Origin: Stropharia rugosoannulata
Lineage: Eukaryota > Basidiomycota > Agaricomycetes > Agaricales > Strophariaceae
Direction: 5' to 3'
NCBI GenBank assembly: GCA_028532985.1
Contig: JANCIK010000011.1
Location: forward strand, 2,973,750 to 3,037,749
Length of the DNA: 64,000 nucleotides
The number at the start of each line of letters is the position of its first letter. Position 1 is the first letter of the stretch. Positions 12,999 through 24,909 of this stretch are shown one piece after another. Below the pieces are notes generated by a model. That model had not been told where the DNA came from. It did no database searches and was given only the letters and a program-made list of their open reading frames with translations. The position numbers were made by a program, and so were the translations under genes.

Positions 12999-13419
12999 AG
13001 ATGACGTTACAACGAAAATTCGTGGGTTGTGCGTTTTCATTAGCCGAGTGGGTTAATTCTGATTTTCTGTTTAGGCCACAGCACTACCGTCAGAATAACA
13101 ATTTTTCACGGTGCAAATGTTTTTTTCGTAGTTCTACCAGAGATATACTCCCAATATACCCTTCTTACTCTTCGCGTTCTATCTTCAACCTGACTTTATA
13201 CTGGACTATCAATAATGTTGAATCGCATTAACCATCGTCAATTTCAAATAAATGTGTAGACCGGTGCCTCGCTCGGTCTACCTTGCGGATTAAGGAAAAT
13301 TAAGGAGTACATCTCTTGGCAAAAATTGATTCCGATACGGTATAAAGGTGCGATGCGGGCAAGATGCGGGCAATCGCTTCGCCTCATCTCTCCTTTACCA
13401 ACCTCATTTCACTTTCCCA
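12999..13419. other. intergenic, no gene seen
   Basis: About 420 bp holding the 3' end of gene B and the promoter of the small acidic protein gene (pyrimidine-rich just before 13420). Confidence 0.4.
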
Positions 13420-14000
13420 ATGGATTTCCTGAAGAAAGTCGCCTCCGAGGCCCTTGAGCACGCCAACGACAACAATAAAACTACTGAGAAGAAGGACGAG
13501 AACAAAGGTGCGCCCCCGCCCCGACGGCGTCTTCAGCCTACTCTGCAGACGTTCTGATGCCGCTTATTTACACAGGCAACAAGGAGAACCAGAATGAGAA
13601 TAAGAACAACGAGAATAAGAACGAGGGCAACAACGACCTTGCCAGCAAGCTTATGAGCGGTGTGAACAACGCCCTCGGCGGCGGCGCCAAGGGCGAGAAG
13701 AAAGAAGGTCAGTTCACTCCATCCGTTCCGTATTGATGTACTTCAATCGACATGTTACTGACCACGGCGACCCACAGACACTCTCGATAAAGGTGCCTCC
13801 TCGCCGCTCTCCATTCTTTTATACTCCTGATTACCTCGCTGACCCGACCACGCATAGCCATCGACTACGTCCAGGAGCACGTCTTCAAGCAGGGCTCGCA
13901 GGACAACGAGTCCGCCGTCGAGCAGGCCAAGGACGCGCAGATCGCCTCCGCCATCCGCTCCGGCTACAAGACCGTTGCTGGCAAAGACTTCCCCATCTAA
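13420..14000 (+). CDS. small conserved fungal hydrophilic protein
   Basis: Four exons (13420-13507, 13576-13707, 13778-13792, 13858-14000) join in frame to 125 residues. The third exon is a 15-nt microexon coding TLDK. The N-terminus MDFLKKVASEAL is an amphipathic helix. Residues ~18-50 are Asn/Lys/Glu-rich low complexity. The C-terminal ~45 residues (DTLDKAIDYVQEHVF... DNESAVEQAKD... IRSGYKTVAGKDFPI) are the conserved part, with the D-x-x-D-K-x-x-D-x-V-Q pattern I recall in small fungal stress-associated proteins. No enzymatic role is implied. Coding and splice signals are clear. Confidence 0.78.
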
Positions 14001-14610
14001 ATGCACAAACGCGATCCGCGCCGGCAGCTTCACGCAGAGGGCCCATGCCTGCCGTGATCGTCTTCGTTGTGAAGGTCTTCGAGAGGGATGTGGGCGTTCG
14101 TTCGGTGGGCGCGGCAGGAAAAAGAGAAATTACTTGGAGTGAATCGGTCAGCATCGGTTGAGGGAGGATAGGAGGGGACAGGCGATACCAGGCTATACCT
14201 AAATCCGTTCCGCGCCTTGGACTGCGTATCAGGTCCAGGGCCGCAGCACCGCAATGCGCCGATCCCTTGAATGACACTTTTTAGCATGAATATACACTTT
14301 TGAACATTTGACCTGCATGTGCCCACAAGCCCTGCATTAGCAGGGGTTCCTTACGTCCTTTACTTTAACATACGTCCCTCACGTCCCTTAACTCAAGCCT
14401 TACGGCCTTACGTGCCATTCCATGACGGTATGCGGTGCGTTACGAACGAAAAAACAATCATCGAAAGCTAATACAAGGATACGAGTGGTGCTACAAATCT
14501 AGAAAAATTAATTAGGTAAAATCACCCTGATCTATGAATACAAGCATGCACCATGACTCGGCCTGGCCTAGAACTACACCGCCGCGCCCTTCTCGCCCAA
14601 TACAAGAAAA
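14001..14610. other. convergent intergenic region
   Basis: 3' flanks of two convergent genes. Near 14340-14430 there is a run of imperfect TTACGTCC/CTTACGT repeats. No gene seen. Confidence 0.4.
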
Positions 14611-17600
14611 TTATGACAGATCAAATCCAGCATTTGAGTTTATCGCCTGCAGCAGCTTCTCGCGGAGTGTGCGCTCGCTGGTATACCGCGGGAGCTGAAC
14701 AGAATATCATGTCATTCAGCAGTAATTCGTTTCTGAGCAGAGAGTACGCACCTTGAGTAGATTCACGCAGGTACTTGAAGTCGGCAGCCGATATTGGTCC
14801 TCCCCCGCATCTCGAATAGAGAAGTTAGGTATGAGCTCCTTGAATCCCCTGGTAACACACGACGTGATGAGACGACAGTAACGACGACAGGAAAAAGAGG
14901 AAGCGTACAAGAGAGGTGGCCGACTGCAGCTGGTTACGAAGCGTAGCAGCGCCCTCCGCTGCTCCTGGTCCAATGAATTGACGACCTGGATATATCATCA
15001 GCAACAGCAACAAAACGAATATAACCATCAAACATAACATACATTCCAGAAAGCGACAATGACAGGGTGGTTATCATCATACAGTCCGCCGTAGTTCGTA
15101 TGCTGCCGCAGATCATTCAGATCGATAGGCGAGTTGACACCTCCGATTAGTATCTGCAGCTCCTGCTGATTGAACATCCTGCATGGCGTGGGAGCGGGTG
15201 CGCCTGCCTGTCAGCACACCATCGACATACATAGGTCACCGCGCGCGCGGAGTACTCACCGGAGCCACTTCTGATCGATCATCTCTGACAGACCCTCAAA
15301 GAACGCCTCGCTCTGTTGCTTGATCTGCTTGCTGAGGCGGTAGTGCGAGACGAGGTAGATGTACTGCAGCCGGTTCTCCTTCGTGACCGCCACGTTGCTT
15401 CCGTTCGGAATGAGGTCGATAGTCTTGGTCACTCCGAACTCTGTTCGCAGATAGACATGAGACTGGGGATCTAATAATACATCCGAAAACCCACCTTCCA
15501 CAGCAATCGTGAAATTCAGCGCCAAATCTTCCAGGTTCCCCGTATAATGTTTCAAGAAGATCAGCCCATTGTAGAGATCTGGGTCGAGCGACGAGAGATC
15601 GTCCAAGAATGATTGACGGCCGAGCCACTATTCGCAAAGGGATGACATGTGCTATCAGCACTCGTGTGAGTGGGATGCAGAGGATGGCGACACACCTTGG
15701 CCAAGAAGAACCCGGCAAACGCCACATCTACGAGTATACCCTCGTACATCGCCTTCCCGAGGATACGGCCTATGAACCGGTACCAGTTAAGGCTGTGCGC
15801 TATAGGATGAAAGTAATGAGTGTGATCAATGGGAGCAAGGTGGATAATCAAAACCAGCGACATACCTTCTGTAGCATACGCATGCGGATTCGGATACAGC
15901 TCATTCTTCTTATTCGCCAGCCACAGCCCACGATCAGTGTCGAACACCTCCTTGCACAGGGAGGTGAAGAACTCTTTGAAGACACCGCCCCCGTCGATAC
16001 CCGCTCTGTGCAGAAAACAAGTTAGCTAAAATAAAAATGAGACACGAAGCGCGTACTCCTCCTGCCCAAACTGGTCGATGAAGGTGATCTCAACGGGAGC
16101 TTTCAAGTCCACCTCCCCGAGCCGATCGAACCCATCCTGGGCGACCATCCCACGGCGCACCTGCACCCGCGCCTTCCCCCCGTGACCCGAGAAGGGGTTA
16201 AAAAAACCAGAGCGCCGGCTCCCGAAGTCGTACCCACGCTCCGCCATGTCGCGCGCGACGAAGTTGCGGAAAATCGCCACGCGGACTTCGAACGGGATCG
16301 CGAAGGGGATGTTGTTCAGCACGCCGAGGCGCGGGGACAGGGATGCAATCTGGCGCTTCGACAGAGCACGCGGGGCGCGTTGAGTGGGGAGAGACTGGGC
16401 GGAGAGTTGCTGGTCATCGAGTCTACATGGCACCGTCAGTGCCGTGATTATCAAGAGTACAAGAAAAACATACACAGCCGCCTCCACGAACGAATTCATG
16501 TCCAGTTGGGAGGTAACGAGCCAGTGGTCGGGTGGCACAAATGGTTTTCTTGAGTCGCGCGTATGTATGCCTACCAAACACCGTGTCACCTTCTCCCGGA
16601 CCACCTCCCACGAACAGTGCACACCCGGCGGACCAGTGACTGACGCGTCCTGGGCAGTCTGTTGAGCTGGTCCAGCAGCAGACGCCGACTCGTCCCTCCA
16701 ATAGAGAGTGAAGGCGACATTCAAAAGCTGCTTACTGAAAGACACCAGTTCGTCGATGGACAGCGGGTTGCGCACGGCACGCTGAGTTCCCAAGTTTTCT
16801 CTAGCAGTCGAAGTACCGAAAAATTCGTCGTCGCCCATGGTGAGAAGCGCCTGCGAATACAGGTCTGACAGAAAGAGCAGGGGGACCCATTGAGATGCGT
16901 TGGCAGGGTCTATTGTCAATACACAGGTCAGATAAATACAAGTCCAGGAAGGAGATACATACCCATAATACTGCCAGAGGCATCTTTGCCGAGTACTGAC
17001 CTCCGGACAACGTTACGGTACAATTCGCGGACCAGTCCACCACCAGCGTTAGCCAGAACTACGTTCAATACTTTCTCCTGATCCTTCTCAGGCCACGCCC
17101 GTCCAAGAGCAAACAGATACGACACGAGTGGTAGGAACAGAGCTGGTTTCGGCAGCGTAACTGTCAACAGTGAAGATAGATGTAGCTGTGAAGTGATTTT
17201 CTCGAGTCGCTTCAGGGTCTTCGCATCAATCGTCGGCGGCGGAGAGGGTGGGGGAAGGGAGAATGCAGAGACAACCGTCACTCTAGTTTCGTGAGTAGAA
17301 TCCGTGTCGGAAGCATCATCGTGCGACCAGTCCACTTTCCGCTTGTCAATCCTGCCTTTGCTAGGTACAGGCTTGAATATCGCAGATGGGAATTCTTGAA
17401 ACAGCGACGCGCAAAGTTGCAGATATGTCGCAAATGCGGCTACTGAAAGCCTTGAGTAGACCGGAGACACGAACATGTAAAGATTGGAGGCAAGGTGAAT
17501 TTTGTCTGCCACGGATGTTGACGACAGGATGAACGGCACCTGGGTGTCTAGAACATTCAGCGAAGTCAAGGGAAGGGCGGCAGTGAACGATGGCAGGGCG

Positions 17601-18488
17601 GTGAGCGGAAGGCGATTGGGTAGGAGCGGAATAGTCAGGATATATGTGAAGACCTGTGTAAGACACGAAGGGTCTCCTGCAAATGTAGAAAGTGGTAGGG
17701 TGACCAGGGCGACGATGCCGGGCAAGTTTGTAGATGATTTCAATTCTATGGGCTACGATCTTGTCAGTAACACAAATACAAAGATGAAATAAAACGTGCT
17801 ATTAGCCGAATAGCCCTCGATAGTTGAACATAAAAGTCGTGATGAAGGATGTATTGCGTGATTGCTTTGCATACTGACGGACCGTCAGCTCCCAGAGCCG
17901 CAGTGGCGACATTCGTGGATAGTAAATTGTTGAGCACGGAAATATGGACTGCAGAGTCAGAGGATCTAAACATAACATTAGCTGACGAAAGCAAGTTCGA
18001 TGATGCCACTCACTGCGGACAGTCTGCGATCGATTTTAGCAGAAGCAACGACAGCTGACGAATCAACACCAACCAGCTCGATCGATGTACTGATTTCGCA
18101 GGCGCATATACTTGCTCTAGCAAATGATGAGTGCATGCTCATAGCAATCCTTGGGGAATAACGTACCTGGACCTGCCCGCAAGACAGCCTTGGACCATAT
18201 TCCAAGAGCACTGTTATTCTGGCCCATTAGCACCAGACACCGGAGGCCTGTCAGCCCCAGAACATCGTCTTCGAATGCACGGAGCATGTGCCGCCTCGTT
18301 GCTCGCGCCTCGACCACTCCCCGATACCATGCCTGGATACGGGTTGCAGCCTCTGTCCGCTGCTTATGTTCTGCTCGCGCCGCACGTTGTGCCTGGACTC
18401 GGTTAAGTATTGAGGCCTGTGTCGAGGAGGACGAGGTTCCACCGAGGTTGATTTTTCGTTTCCATTCGTCGCCAAAGGTCGGGATCAT
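14611..18488 (-). CDS. HUL5: HECT-type E3 ubiquitin ligase (Hul5/UBE3C-like)
   Basis: A multi-exon gene. Its first exon is 18488-18167, starting MIPTFGDEWKRKINLGG, the usual Hul5-type opening, followed by an IQ motif (ATRIQAWYRGVVEAR, ~residue 45). I chose this ATG rather than the upstream one at 18548 because of that match. The HECT domain begins around GVLNNIPFAIPFEVRVAIFRNF. It includes GRILGKAMYEGILVDVAFAGFFL and ENRLQYIYLVSHYRLSKQI, and carries the catalytic Cys in LPTSSTCVNLLK, close to the C-terminal end. The C-terminus ENxxLL...INSNAGFDLS ends at TAA 14613-14611. Hul5/UBE3C binds the proteasome and extends ubiquitin chains. Upstream lies a MITE. A truncated, decayed copy sits at 51571-53400. 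Confidence 0.88.
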
Positions 18489-18609
18489 AGGTTGTATGTG
18501 GATAAGGTAGTGGTCAAGCTTCAAACACGAAACTTCTAAGCAGCACACCGCTGCCGACGATGAGGTGCGTAATCCCTTGCACGTGAGTCGGGCATCTTAT
18601 CTCATCTTA

Positions 18610-18872
18610 CTCGTGCCGGACATAAGTTTCCGGACACCACGTGAGCTCGTGCATCTTGAGGGGCTGAATGATTTAGCTTTCCTGTGGCTTGCATGGCACC
18701 AATAAATCGATTTCTTTTTGGGATATTATGATTGGTGTGTAAACTCTTCACAGGAGTCATTATAAGTAAAGCAGGGAGGTGGTTAGGCCGTGACTTCGAC
18801 ATAAATATGAATCACCGCTCTTTTCGATGGGCGTGAGTCACGTGGTGTCCGGAAACTTATGTTCGGCACGAG
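18610..18872. mobile_element. MITE with ~37-bp inverted repeats and TA duplication
   Basis: The ends are near-perfect inverted repeats: CTCGTGCCGGACATAAGTTT... on the left, and its complement (one G/A difference) on the right, running through ...CCGGACACCACGTGA. TA dinucleotides flank both ends (18608-18609 and 18873-18874), as for Tc1/mariner-type elements. There is no internal coding capacity. It lies 120 bp upstream of the HUL5 start codon. A related duplicate of this flank at about 22270-22440 appears to lack the element. Confidence 0.8.
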
Positions 18873-19589
18873 TAGTCATAAGCCAGCCGGCCGAGTAGCA
18901 ATCTTCGTCTCCTAAGTATGCTACTTGCAAGCCGCTCGCCTGCCACTAGCTGCGCTCAGGGAAATACATACTCCAGCTAGATAAACGTTAGAAAGTGCCT
19001 CGGGCTTGCTTAACGATACCCTTTTCTCTTGCAAATGGGCTCTTTCAAAAACATATTATACATCTTTTCACATGTTTCCCTACAAAGAACTGGCTAGTAC
19101 CAGCAGTTGACCAGCAGGGTAAATCATGGAGAAGGCTCAAAAACAATATGTGGAATGCTTTAATACTGCACCACTTGTAAAGTGTAACCTGATGCCGCAG
19201 CTATCACGCTTATTAGCCATCTTGCCATCCCTCGTCGTCGCATAGATGAAAAGGAGACCAAATACCAATTTGTCCCTGGATCTCGGCGTCAACTACATAC
19301 TCAGGTGCGTTGAAAAGTTATCGCGGATGAGGCACTACCTTGATAAAAGCAATGTTATTACAGTGGATCATTCCTTCTGATACTTTATCAGTACTTTTTT
19401 TTTTGTCAATGGTTTTCTGATGCTTTCCTGATGGTGTTTGTTTTCAGGATGTAAATGCTGATTTGTCACGATGTATGTTACGCTGCATGGGCTCAGATCA
19501 AGTTTATCTGTGACGTCGTGTATAAAATACTCATGGTGACGCCCCAACGCCTCTGCGGCCTTTTGTCCTAACGGAAACACAACGGAAAT
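18873..19589. other. intergenic, no gene seen
   Basis: Distal flank of the HUL5 promoter, then the upstream region of gene S1. Around 19370-19440 CTGATG/TCAGTA-type words recur. No gene seen. Confidence 0.35.
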
Positions 19590-20046
19590 ATGCGGTTCCT
19601 ACACCCTCCCTGTAAATATGCAGTGTTGACACTGGTCATATACGCAGCACATGTATTATGCATGTCGCAAGAATTGTCACGTACTCCGCAGTCTCGGACA
19701 ACGACAGGTTCGAATCTCACTGTTTATATGGAAAATCACTTATTTTGCCGATTGTTTTCCAGTGTCCATGAATATATCAGAGACTAGTACCTTAACGCCG
19801 ACGGTGACAGTGTCTTTTTTGTCTGTATTTTCACGATGGCCTACTCCAAGCATAATCACGCCTGGGCCTACGAGTGAAAAGTCTATTCCAGTTCCAACAT
19901 CTCCACTCCCAGAAATGACTCTGAGCGTCATGCCACCCCAAACACCAAAGGTGACTGCCGCCGTGTCCAAAGGCCGTACACTTACTATCAATAGCATGTT
20001 ATACCCCGTAGCCATAGCCATAGCATTGTGTCAAACATTATCATGA
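19590..20046 (+). CDS. small secreted Ser/Thr-rich protein S1
   Basis: Two exons (19590-19707, 19763-20046; GTTCGA...CCAG) give 133 residues. Exon 1 codes a signal-peptide-like start (MRFLHPPCKYAVLTLVIYAA) and the first Ser/Thr residues. Exon 2 codes a Thr/Ser/Pro-rich middle and the family C-terminus SKGRTLTINSMLYPVAIAIAL. Paralogues are S3 (26626-27536), S4 (30612-31495) and S5 (49761-50378). They share the M-x-(F/L)-L start, an intron right after the first Ser/Thr stretch, and a short hydrophobic tail with small residues before it, compatible with a weak GPI signal. I know no named family for this pattern. The function is unknown; cell-wall protein or secreted signal are both possible. Confidence 0.55.
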
Positions 20047-21014
20047 ACAGAGTACTGTCCCAGTTCGGGACCATACAATTTAGATGTGGTTGGTTGACAA
20101 GCATGAAACCAGGCAACACGCCGCTCCTAAAGATGCGGCGTTTAATTCTTCGCATGTGAGAAATCTAAAGACTAGTCCCTGCCTGGAACTCAACTGCAGA
20201 AGTGCAGATGGTAGTCGACGGTACTGATCATCAAATACCATGTAGAATACGGATGATCGTGCCAACGGATTTCTGATACCTTACTGATGACACTTCTTTT
20301 CAAGAGATAAGTCGCTCAGTATTCGCACTGCATGAAATCAGATAAAGTCTCTGTTTGAAGCTATGTATATAGTAAAACATTACTCGTCGTAGGGAGGATG
20401 GTGCCAGCTTGTTTTAACACACTTGTGACCCCAGCGCAATAAGGTATCATTTTTGGCAGGACTCGGGACAATCCAAGAATACCGTCCAAAATATTTCGTC
20501 CAGCGAGTTTTTTTTAGGGCTAGGCCAGTTTTGGAGTATGGTCTCAGCCATTTTCAAAAATTTCTTCGTCCACTGGGCTTGGGACACGGGACAAAGCACC
20601 GATTTCGTCCACATACATGACCCTTGGGACATGGGACGGACGAACCATCTAAAATGGTACAGTATGTGATGGGGCGTGTTATGATAACTTGCATACTTAA
20701 CTTAATTGCAGTGGTCAGCGTGCATTGAAGCAACATCCATAGAATTTATGACATGAATTTGACATGAGAACAGCAACAAGTTCAGAACTTAGAAAGCCAA
20801 TGAGAAGGGTTTCTGAAGATAGAGAAGCAGTGAATACTTCTAGCGAACCTCGTGTGCTGTGTGCTCACATTGTCTGACAGTGTTAATATTTCCGGAAGCA
20901 AGCCAGAAGGTGGAACTTGTCGGACAAAGTTCAATCATGGTGGAAAAAGTTGCCGCTGCTACTTGGGCTGATGTTCGATATTTTTAGCAAATAGTATGAC
21001 TAAGGAAAGTTGCC
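20047..21014. other. intergenic with degenerate GGGAC/CGTCC-rich segment
   Basis: Between 20450 and 20650 the words TTGGGACA(C/T)GGGAC and CGTCCA recur, looking like an old repeat or element remnant. No coding frame supports a protein. Confidence 0.35.
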
Positions 21015-22048
21015 ATGCCTCGTGGGTTGTTATTCACAGGTATCTCGCGGCTTCAACCAACGTACCACCTGCCATCTATTAGCTCCCAAGTAATGTCCAC
21101 ACATATCCCATCTATACGAAACTCTTCAAATCTCTCTACTCCTGATGTTGATGAGGACTCGATCTTTGAAATATCCGACCAGGCTTGCATTGATCCCCAT
21201 ACAGCTGAAGAAGATGGCGTCCACTATAGCAAGGGTCGCGTCTCTGCATGGTGTGCAAGCACGGTTTCGGCTCTCTACGAGGATGACGTGGAACAATGTT
21301 TGAATTCTGCCCCAGAACTTCAGAGTGTTCAGGTAAGAGTCTAATAAACTCTTCTCACTTCCTGCCGAGAAGTTGACATTATCTTCTTATGGAGTACCTA
21401 AGCTGTGAAGACAGTCTCTCGAATAGCGAGGAAAATGATAATGAAGGCGTTACATCTTTGTGTCTTTCTCCGAAACTCATGAAAGGCACAGATAATACTG
21501 TGAGAGCCCACAGTACGCTTGTACAAGAGCGCGGATTAAGTGACCCTGCCGTGGTAAGCTCTTCTCTTTCATATATTGTAAAGTCACTTAATCCATTATA
21601 CAAGCTGGAAGCGTATCTTACCCAGTGTCCAATTGATGTCCTGGAAGACTTCTTTGTCACCGCAACAGACGCTGTGAACGCTGTGACGCTTCGTCAATCT
21701 GCTTGCATTCTCGATTTGGACTACTGGCTGCGGCTCAAGGTCATTCCTCTGGTACGCTTGTATCAGAACGACAGCGTTATTTTAAGCGAAACCGAAAAAG
21801 AGATTGCGTGTTTGCAAGCAATGTGCAGCAAGAATAAGAATAGGCGCATCGATCTTTTTGCTCTTGATAATCGTCTTCCTGGAACCACCCGGTTTTCCCC
21901 TTCTTTTTTATACACTCAGCGGGGTCAACAGGCACGAATTGAGCGCGAGTCTCGGTTTAGGCCTTGGGCTAACACCTTTACCCACCGTTTCCTTCATGAA
22001 TCTAATTCTATTACAGACCAACATACGGCAAAACTACGGGGGTTTTAA
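21015..22048 (+). CDS. hypothetical protein, no recognised family
   Basis: Exon 21015-21332 joins in frame (phase 0) to 21395-22048 by a 62-nt intron (GTAAGA...GAG); the TAG form of acceptor is absent, so this join is only likely. Another possible intron begins with GTAAGC at about 21554 (to ACAAG near 21604), but the frame stays open through it. The product, about 320 residues, is Ser/Asp/Glu-rich in the first half and more helical and hydrophobic later (LEAYLTQCPIDVLEDFFVTA, DLDYWLRLKVIPLVRLY). No signal peptide or known motif. It lies between S1 and 7TM gene C. Confidence 0.4.
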
Positions 22049-22862
22049 TCAGGGCACTCTGCGTTGTAACGCCATCACGAGTACACCTTGAACTTCTTCG
22101 TGCCTAACTCTTTGTTCCTCAGCTGTGTTTACTATAACATCTATGATTTAGTGGTCGTATACTGTCGATCAGTAATATGATGGTATACTCCGTAGTCATA
22201 ACTGTAGTATTCTGGCAATCATCGTGATCAGCACTCGATCCCAGGTCAACATTGCGTAGGTTGACAAAGATGAAGCTGGGGCAGCACACCGCTGCCGGCG
22301 ATGAAGTGTGTAAGTAGCAATCCTTGCAGCAGTATACGTACCATCTTATCTGATCACTCCAGGGTGCCGGGTTGTGGACCAACCGGCAGAACGGCAATCT
22401 CCGCGTCCTTTGCCGCTCGCCCGTCACTGCACTGCGTCCTGCGCGCAACATCTCCAGTTTCAGCGGGAATCACATAAACCACATACTAAGCCTATATACC
22501 CGCTGCTTATTATACGACTCGCCCTCCCGTTAGGCCCTGATTAATGCTTATTAAACCTGTCCCGGCGGAAAGTCCACAGTGAACATAGTTTACTGTTCGA
22601 CGTAAAATCTGCTTTCAATACGCCCAAAGTCGAGAAACAAAGCTCATTCAGGCTTACATACTCAAACGGTAATCGTTGATAGTAAAGATCCTTCGTTGGG
22701 GAAGCCCTGACTTACATCCAACTATCCAGCTTGCCTTACTCCTATTGCCGAGTGACCAAGGGAGTAACACAAGGCGTCGGATATTGTACTCGATCATAGA
22801 GAATTATTCGTAATATATAATTTCAGACACCATGCATTAATTATTGGAACTCTCTGGACTGT
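22049..22862. repeat. spacer carrying a copy of the HUL5 upstream flank
   Basis: 22275-22440 resembles 18540-18960, the flank upstream of HUL5: GCAGCACACCGCTGCCG-CGATGA is shared, then CATCTTATCT and later AACGGCAATCTCCG against TAGCAATCTTCG. The copy lacks the 263-bp MITE. The remainder up to 22862 is AT-rich with no gene seen. Confidence 0.55.
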
Positions 22863-23414
22863 ATGCCACATGAAATCTTTCATTGTGCTTTGATTTTGCT
22901 TGGGATGCTTGTTCAAGCGCCCGCACGTGCTTTCGTGTTTGCAAACGCTCTGTCGCCACCGGTGACCGAATCTCTTCCATCCTTCGCCTCTATTTTTGCT
23001 ACGCGCAGATGTAGGCTACCGCACACATTCTCAAAATCCCAGACAATACTCAAAAAATCATCTAGGACGTCATACGAAGTACTCGCCATCGTTCACTCCC
23101 CCGAGTCGCTCTCTGCACATACGCCTTTACCGTCACTTGAAGAAATTTGTGATGAACCATACAATGTAAAGCCACCCAGCCAAGAAAGATACTACGAGGA
23201 GTACGCACCCGGAGAACTGAAAGACACAATATCCTCGGACGATTTTGATTATCCTGACCGTAGACTGGGATCTTTATCACGCAATGTGGACTGGACGCGT
23301 GGATGTGGAAGACTAGACTTAGAAAGTCAAAGGCACCCAATTTTCTGGCCGCCTAAGTCACCTGAGCTTGTAGGTTCCGCCTGTCCTTCAACTGTGTCAC
23401 AATACTGTCAATGA
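22863..23414 (+). CDS. hypothetical secreted-like protein
   Basis: A single open frame of 183 residues. The N-terminus MPHEIFHCALILLGMLVQAPARAFVFA is a plausible signal peptide, with cleavage after an Ala-x-Ala. The body is Ser/Pro/Asp/Glu-rich with no cysteine pattern or domain that I recognise. It converges on 7TM gene C. The first ~60 bases, starting TGTATGCCACATGAAA, recur at about 27680 in front of 7TM gene D, where no matching ORF survives, so this belongs to a duplicated block. The coding status is uncertain. Confidence 0.4.
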   Translation: MPHEIFHCALILLGMLVQAPARAFVFANALSPPVTESLPSFASIFATRRCRLPHTFSKSQTILKKSSRTSYEVLAIVHSPESLSAHTPLPSLEEICDEPYNVKPPSQERYYEEYAPGELKDTISSDDFDYPDRRLGSLSRNVDWTRGCGRLDLESQRHPIFWPPKSPELVGSACPSTVSQYCQ

Positions 23415-23682
23415 GGTCGGTTTACAGAGAGACATGGGGAGCGAGAGCCTTGGAGACCCAGCTTTAGCGAAAGTCGAGTCAGGACTTGGGACCACGACCG
23501 TGTAAGGTCAGTATAAAGAGGCGGCGATAAGCTGTAAGGACGATCACAGCACTTCCAAAAAGAAAAAAATGGAGCAGGAGAATGGTGCCTTACGGGACAC
23601 ATAAGAGGCGCAGGTAATGCCCCTTTAACAACATATTTAGCCAATTGTGGATAGTTTATTTCCCTTATATCCCAATACTGTA

Positions 23683-24909
23683 CTACGTGGACTTAGCTCT
23701 ACCTAATGAGATCTGCGAATAAGGTACAACTGCAGAGTTGGAAAACACAATGTCGTCTGCAAAGGAATTCTTCGAGTTCAAGGCACTAACTCGTGCCACC
23801 ATTATTGTTGCGGATGCTCCCTTAACAGCAGTTAGTGACTCAATATTACTAGACAGCGAAAAAAACTCACAGCAAAGAATGAATACAAGTCACTCATATA
23901 TTGGCAGAATGCATTGTACGACCCCCTTGTATGCCCTGATGGGAGCGAATTCAAAGTTACGCTGACCGCAAACAGAAGAGAAGTGATTGCATATAGAGCT
24001 GAGGACTGAATAACCAGTTCGATGACTTTTACAGTCTTTGTACTGCCGGATTGATAGCTACTTGATGATAGAAGAATGAGACGGTAGACGATGAGCGTTG
24101 TAGTCAGCAGAGTTATTGCAAACGTTATGTACATCGAACCACTGAAGAGGTTCTGCACTAGCTCTTGTCTGGACACAGTCTGGTTTTCTCCGTATTGGCA
24201 CTGTAGAAACCTGATATCAATGCCTGCGAGTACTCGTTTATTAGGCATACAGTCGTCATGCGCTGAGACTAACACTCACAGGCTTCCGCTATCAGCAAAC
24301 CTATCGGTATCGATACGATTCTGAATGACCGGCCCCAAAGAAAGTAGCAACGCCAAACCTGGGTATTGGAATGATATAGATGATCAATCAATCACACTCC
24401 TAGCTCAGGAGGTTTGTATACGAACCAGTATCAAGTCGGCAAGAATGGAGGTGAGCATGACCACCACATCGGATATTACGAGCATGGCGATGTCGGGCCA
24501 GGCTGAAATTAATAGATCATCCACGGATCCTGATTTGACAATTATTGAAAATTGGTTGGAGATTATAATCCATCCCACCACCGTTTGAATGACGTTGAGA
24601 ATGTACATTGTCGTAATAGCTGCCATGACAAACGGTCTCCAGGCCCGGGATGACTTATTTTTTACTGAGAGAGAGAATTAACAGCTGCAGTCATGTCCTT
24701 TTATTGTATTAAAAACGAGCTCACAGTATATCCGCATTGTTCCTATGTAAAGCATGGTATAAGCTCCTAGATTAAACCATTTAGTATACCTAAAACTTCC
24801 GACAGTAGATGCACTACATACCTGTAAAGAAAATAGAGAGTATCCCCACATTGAGCGTCACCTGCGCTTGGAATGCAGATGCACTGGAGAGGAAGCGGTT
24901 GTCAGTCAT
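23683..24909 (-). CDS. seven-transmembrane protein (gene C)
   Basis: A multi-exon gene on the minus strand. The first exon opens MTDNRFLSSASAFQAQVTLNV. A later exon has MAAITTMYILNVIQTVVGWIIISNQ and ISDVVVMLTSILADLIL; the next carries QELVQNLFSGSMYITFAITLLTTTLIVYRLILLSSSS and VIELVIQSSALYAITSLLFAVSVTL. The last exon has GASATIIVARVSAL (family signature) and DDIVFSNSAV. It is nearly identical to the broken gene F and close to gene D. There is no in-frame ATG further upstream matching D's MSLISVP start, so C may be N-terminally shorter. The predicted role is a membrane receptor-like protein with unknown ligand. Confidence 0.65.

Noticed and set aside
16182..16553. Plus-strand open frames across the HECT gene
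   Set aside because: They are complements of HECT exons, with no independent motif.
19700..19725. GGTTCGAATCTC, like a tRNA B box
   Set aside because: No pairing T-stem, acceptor stem or A box around it; it is the 5' end of the S1 intron.
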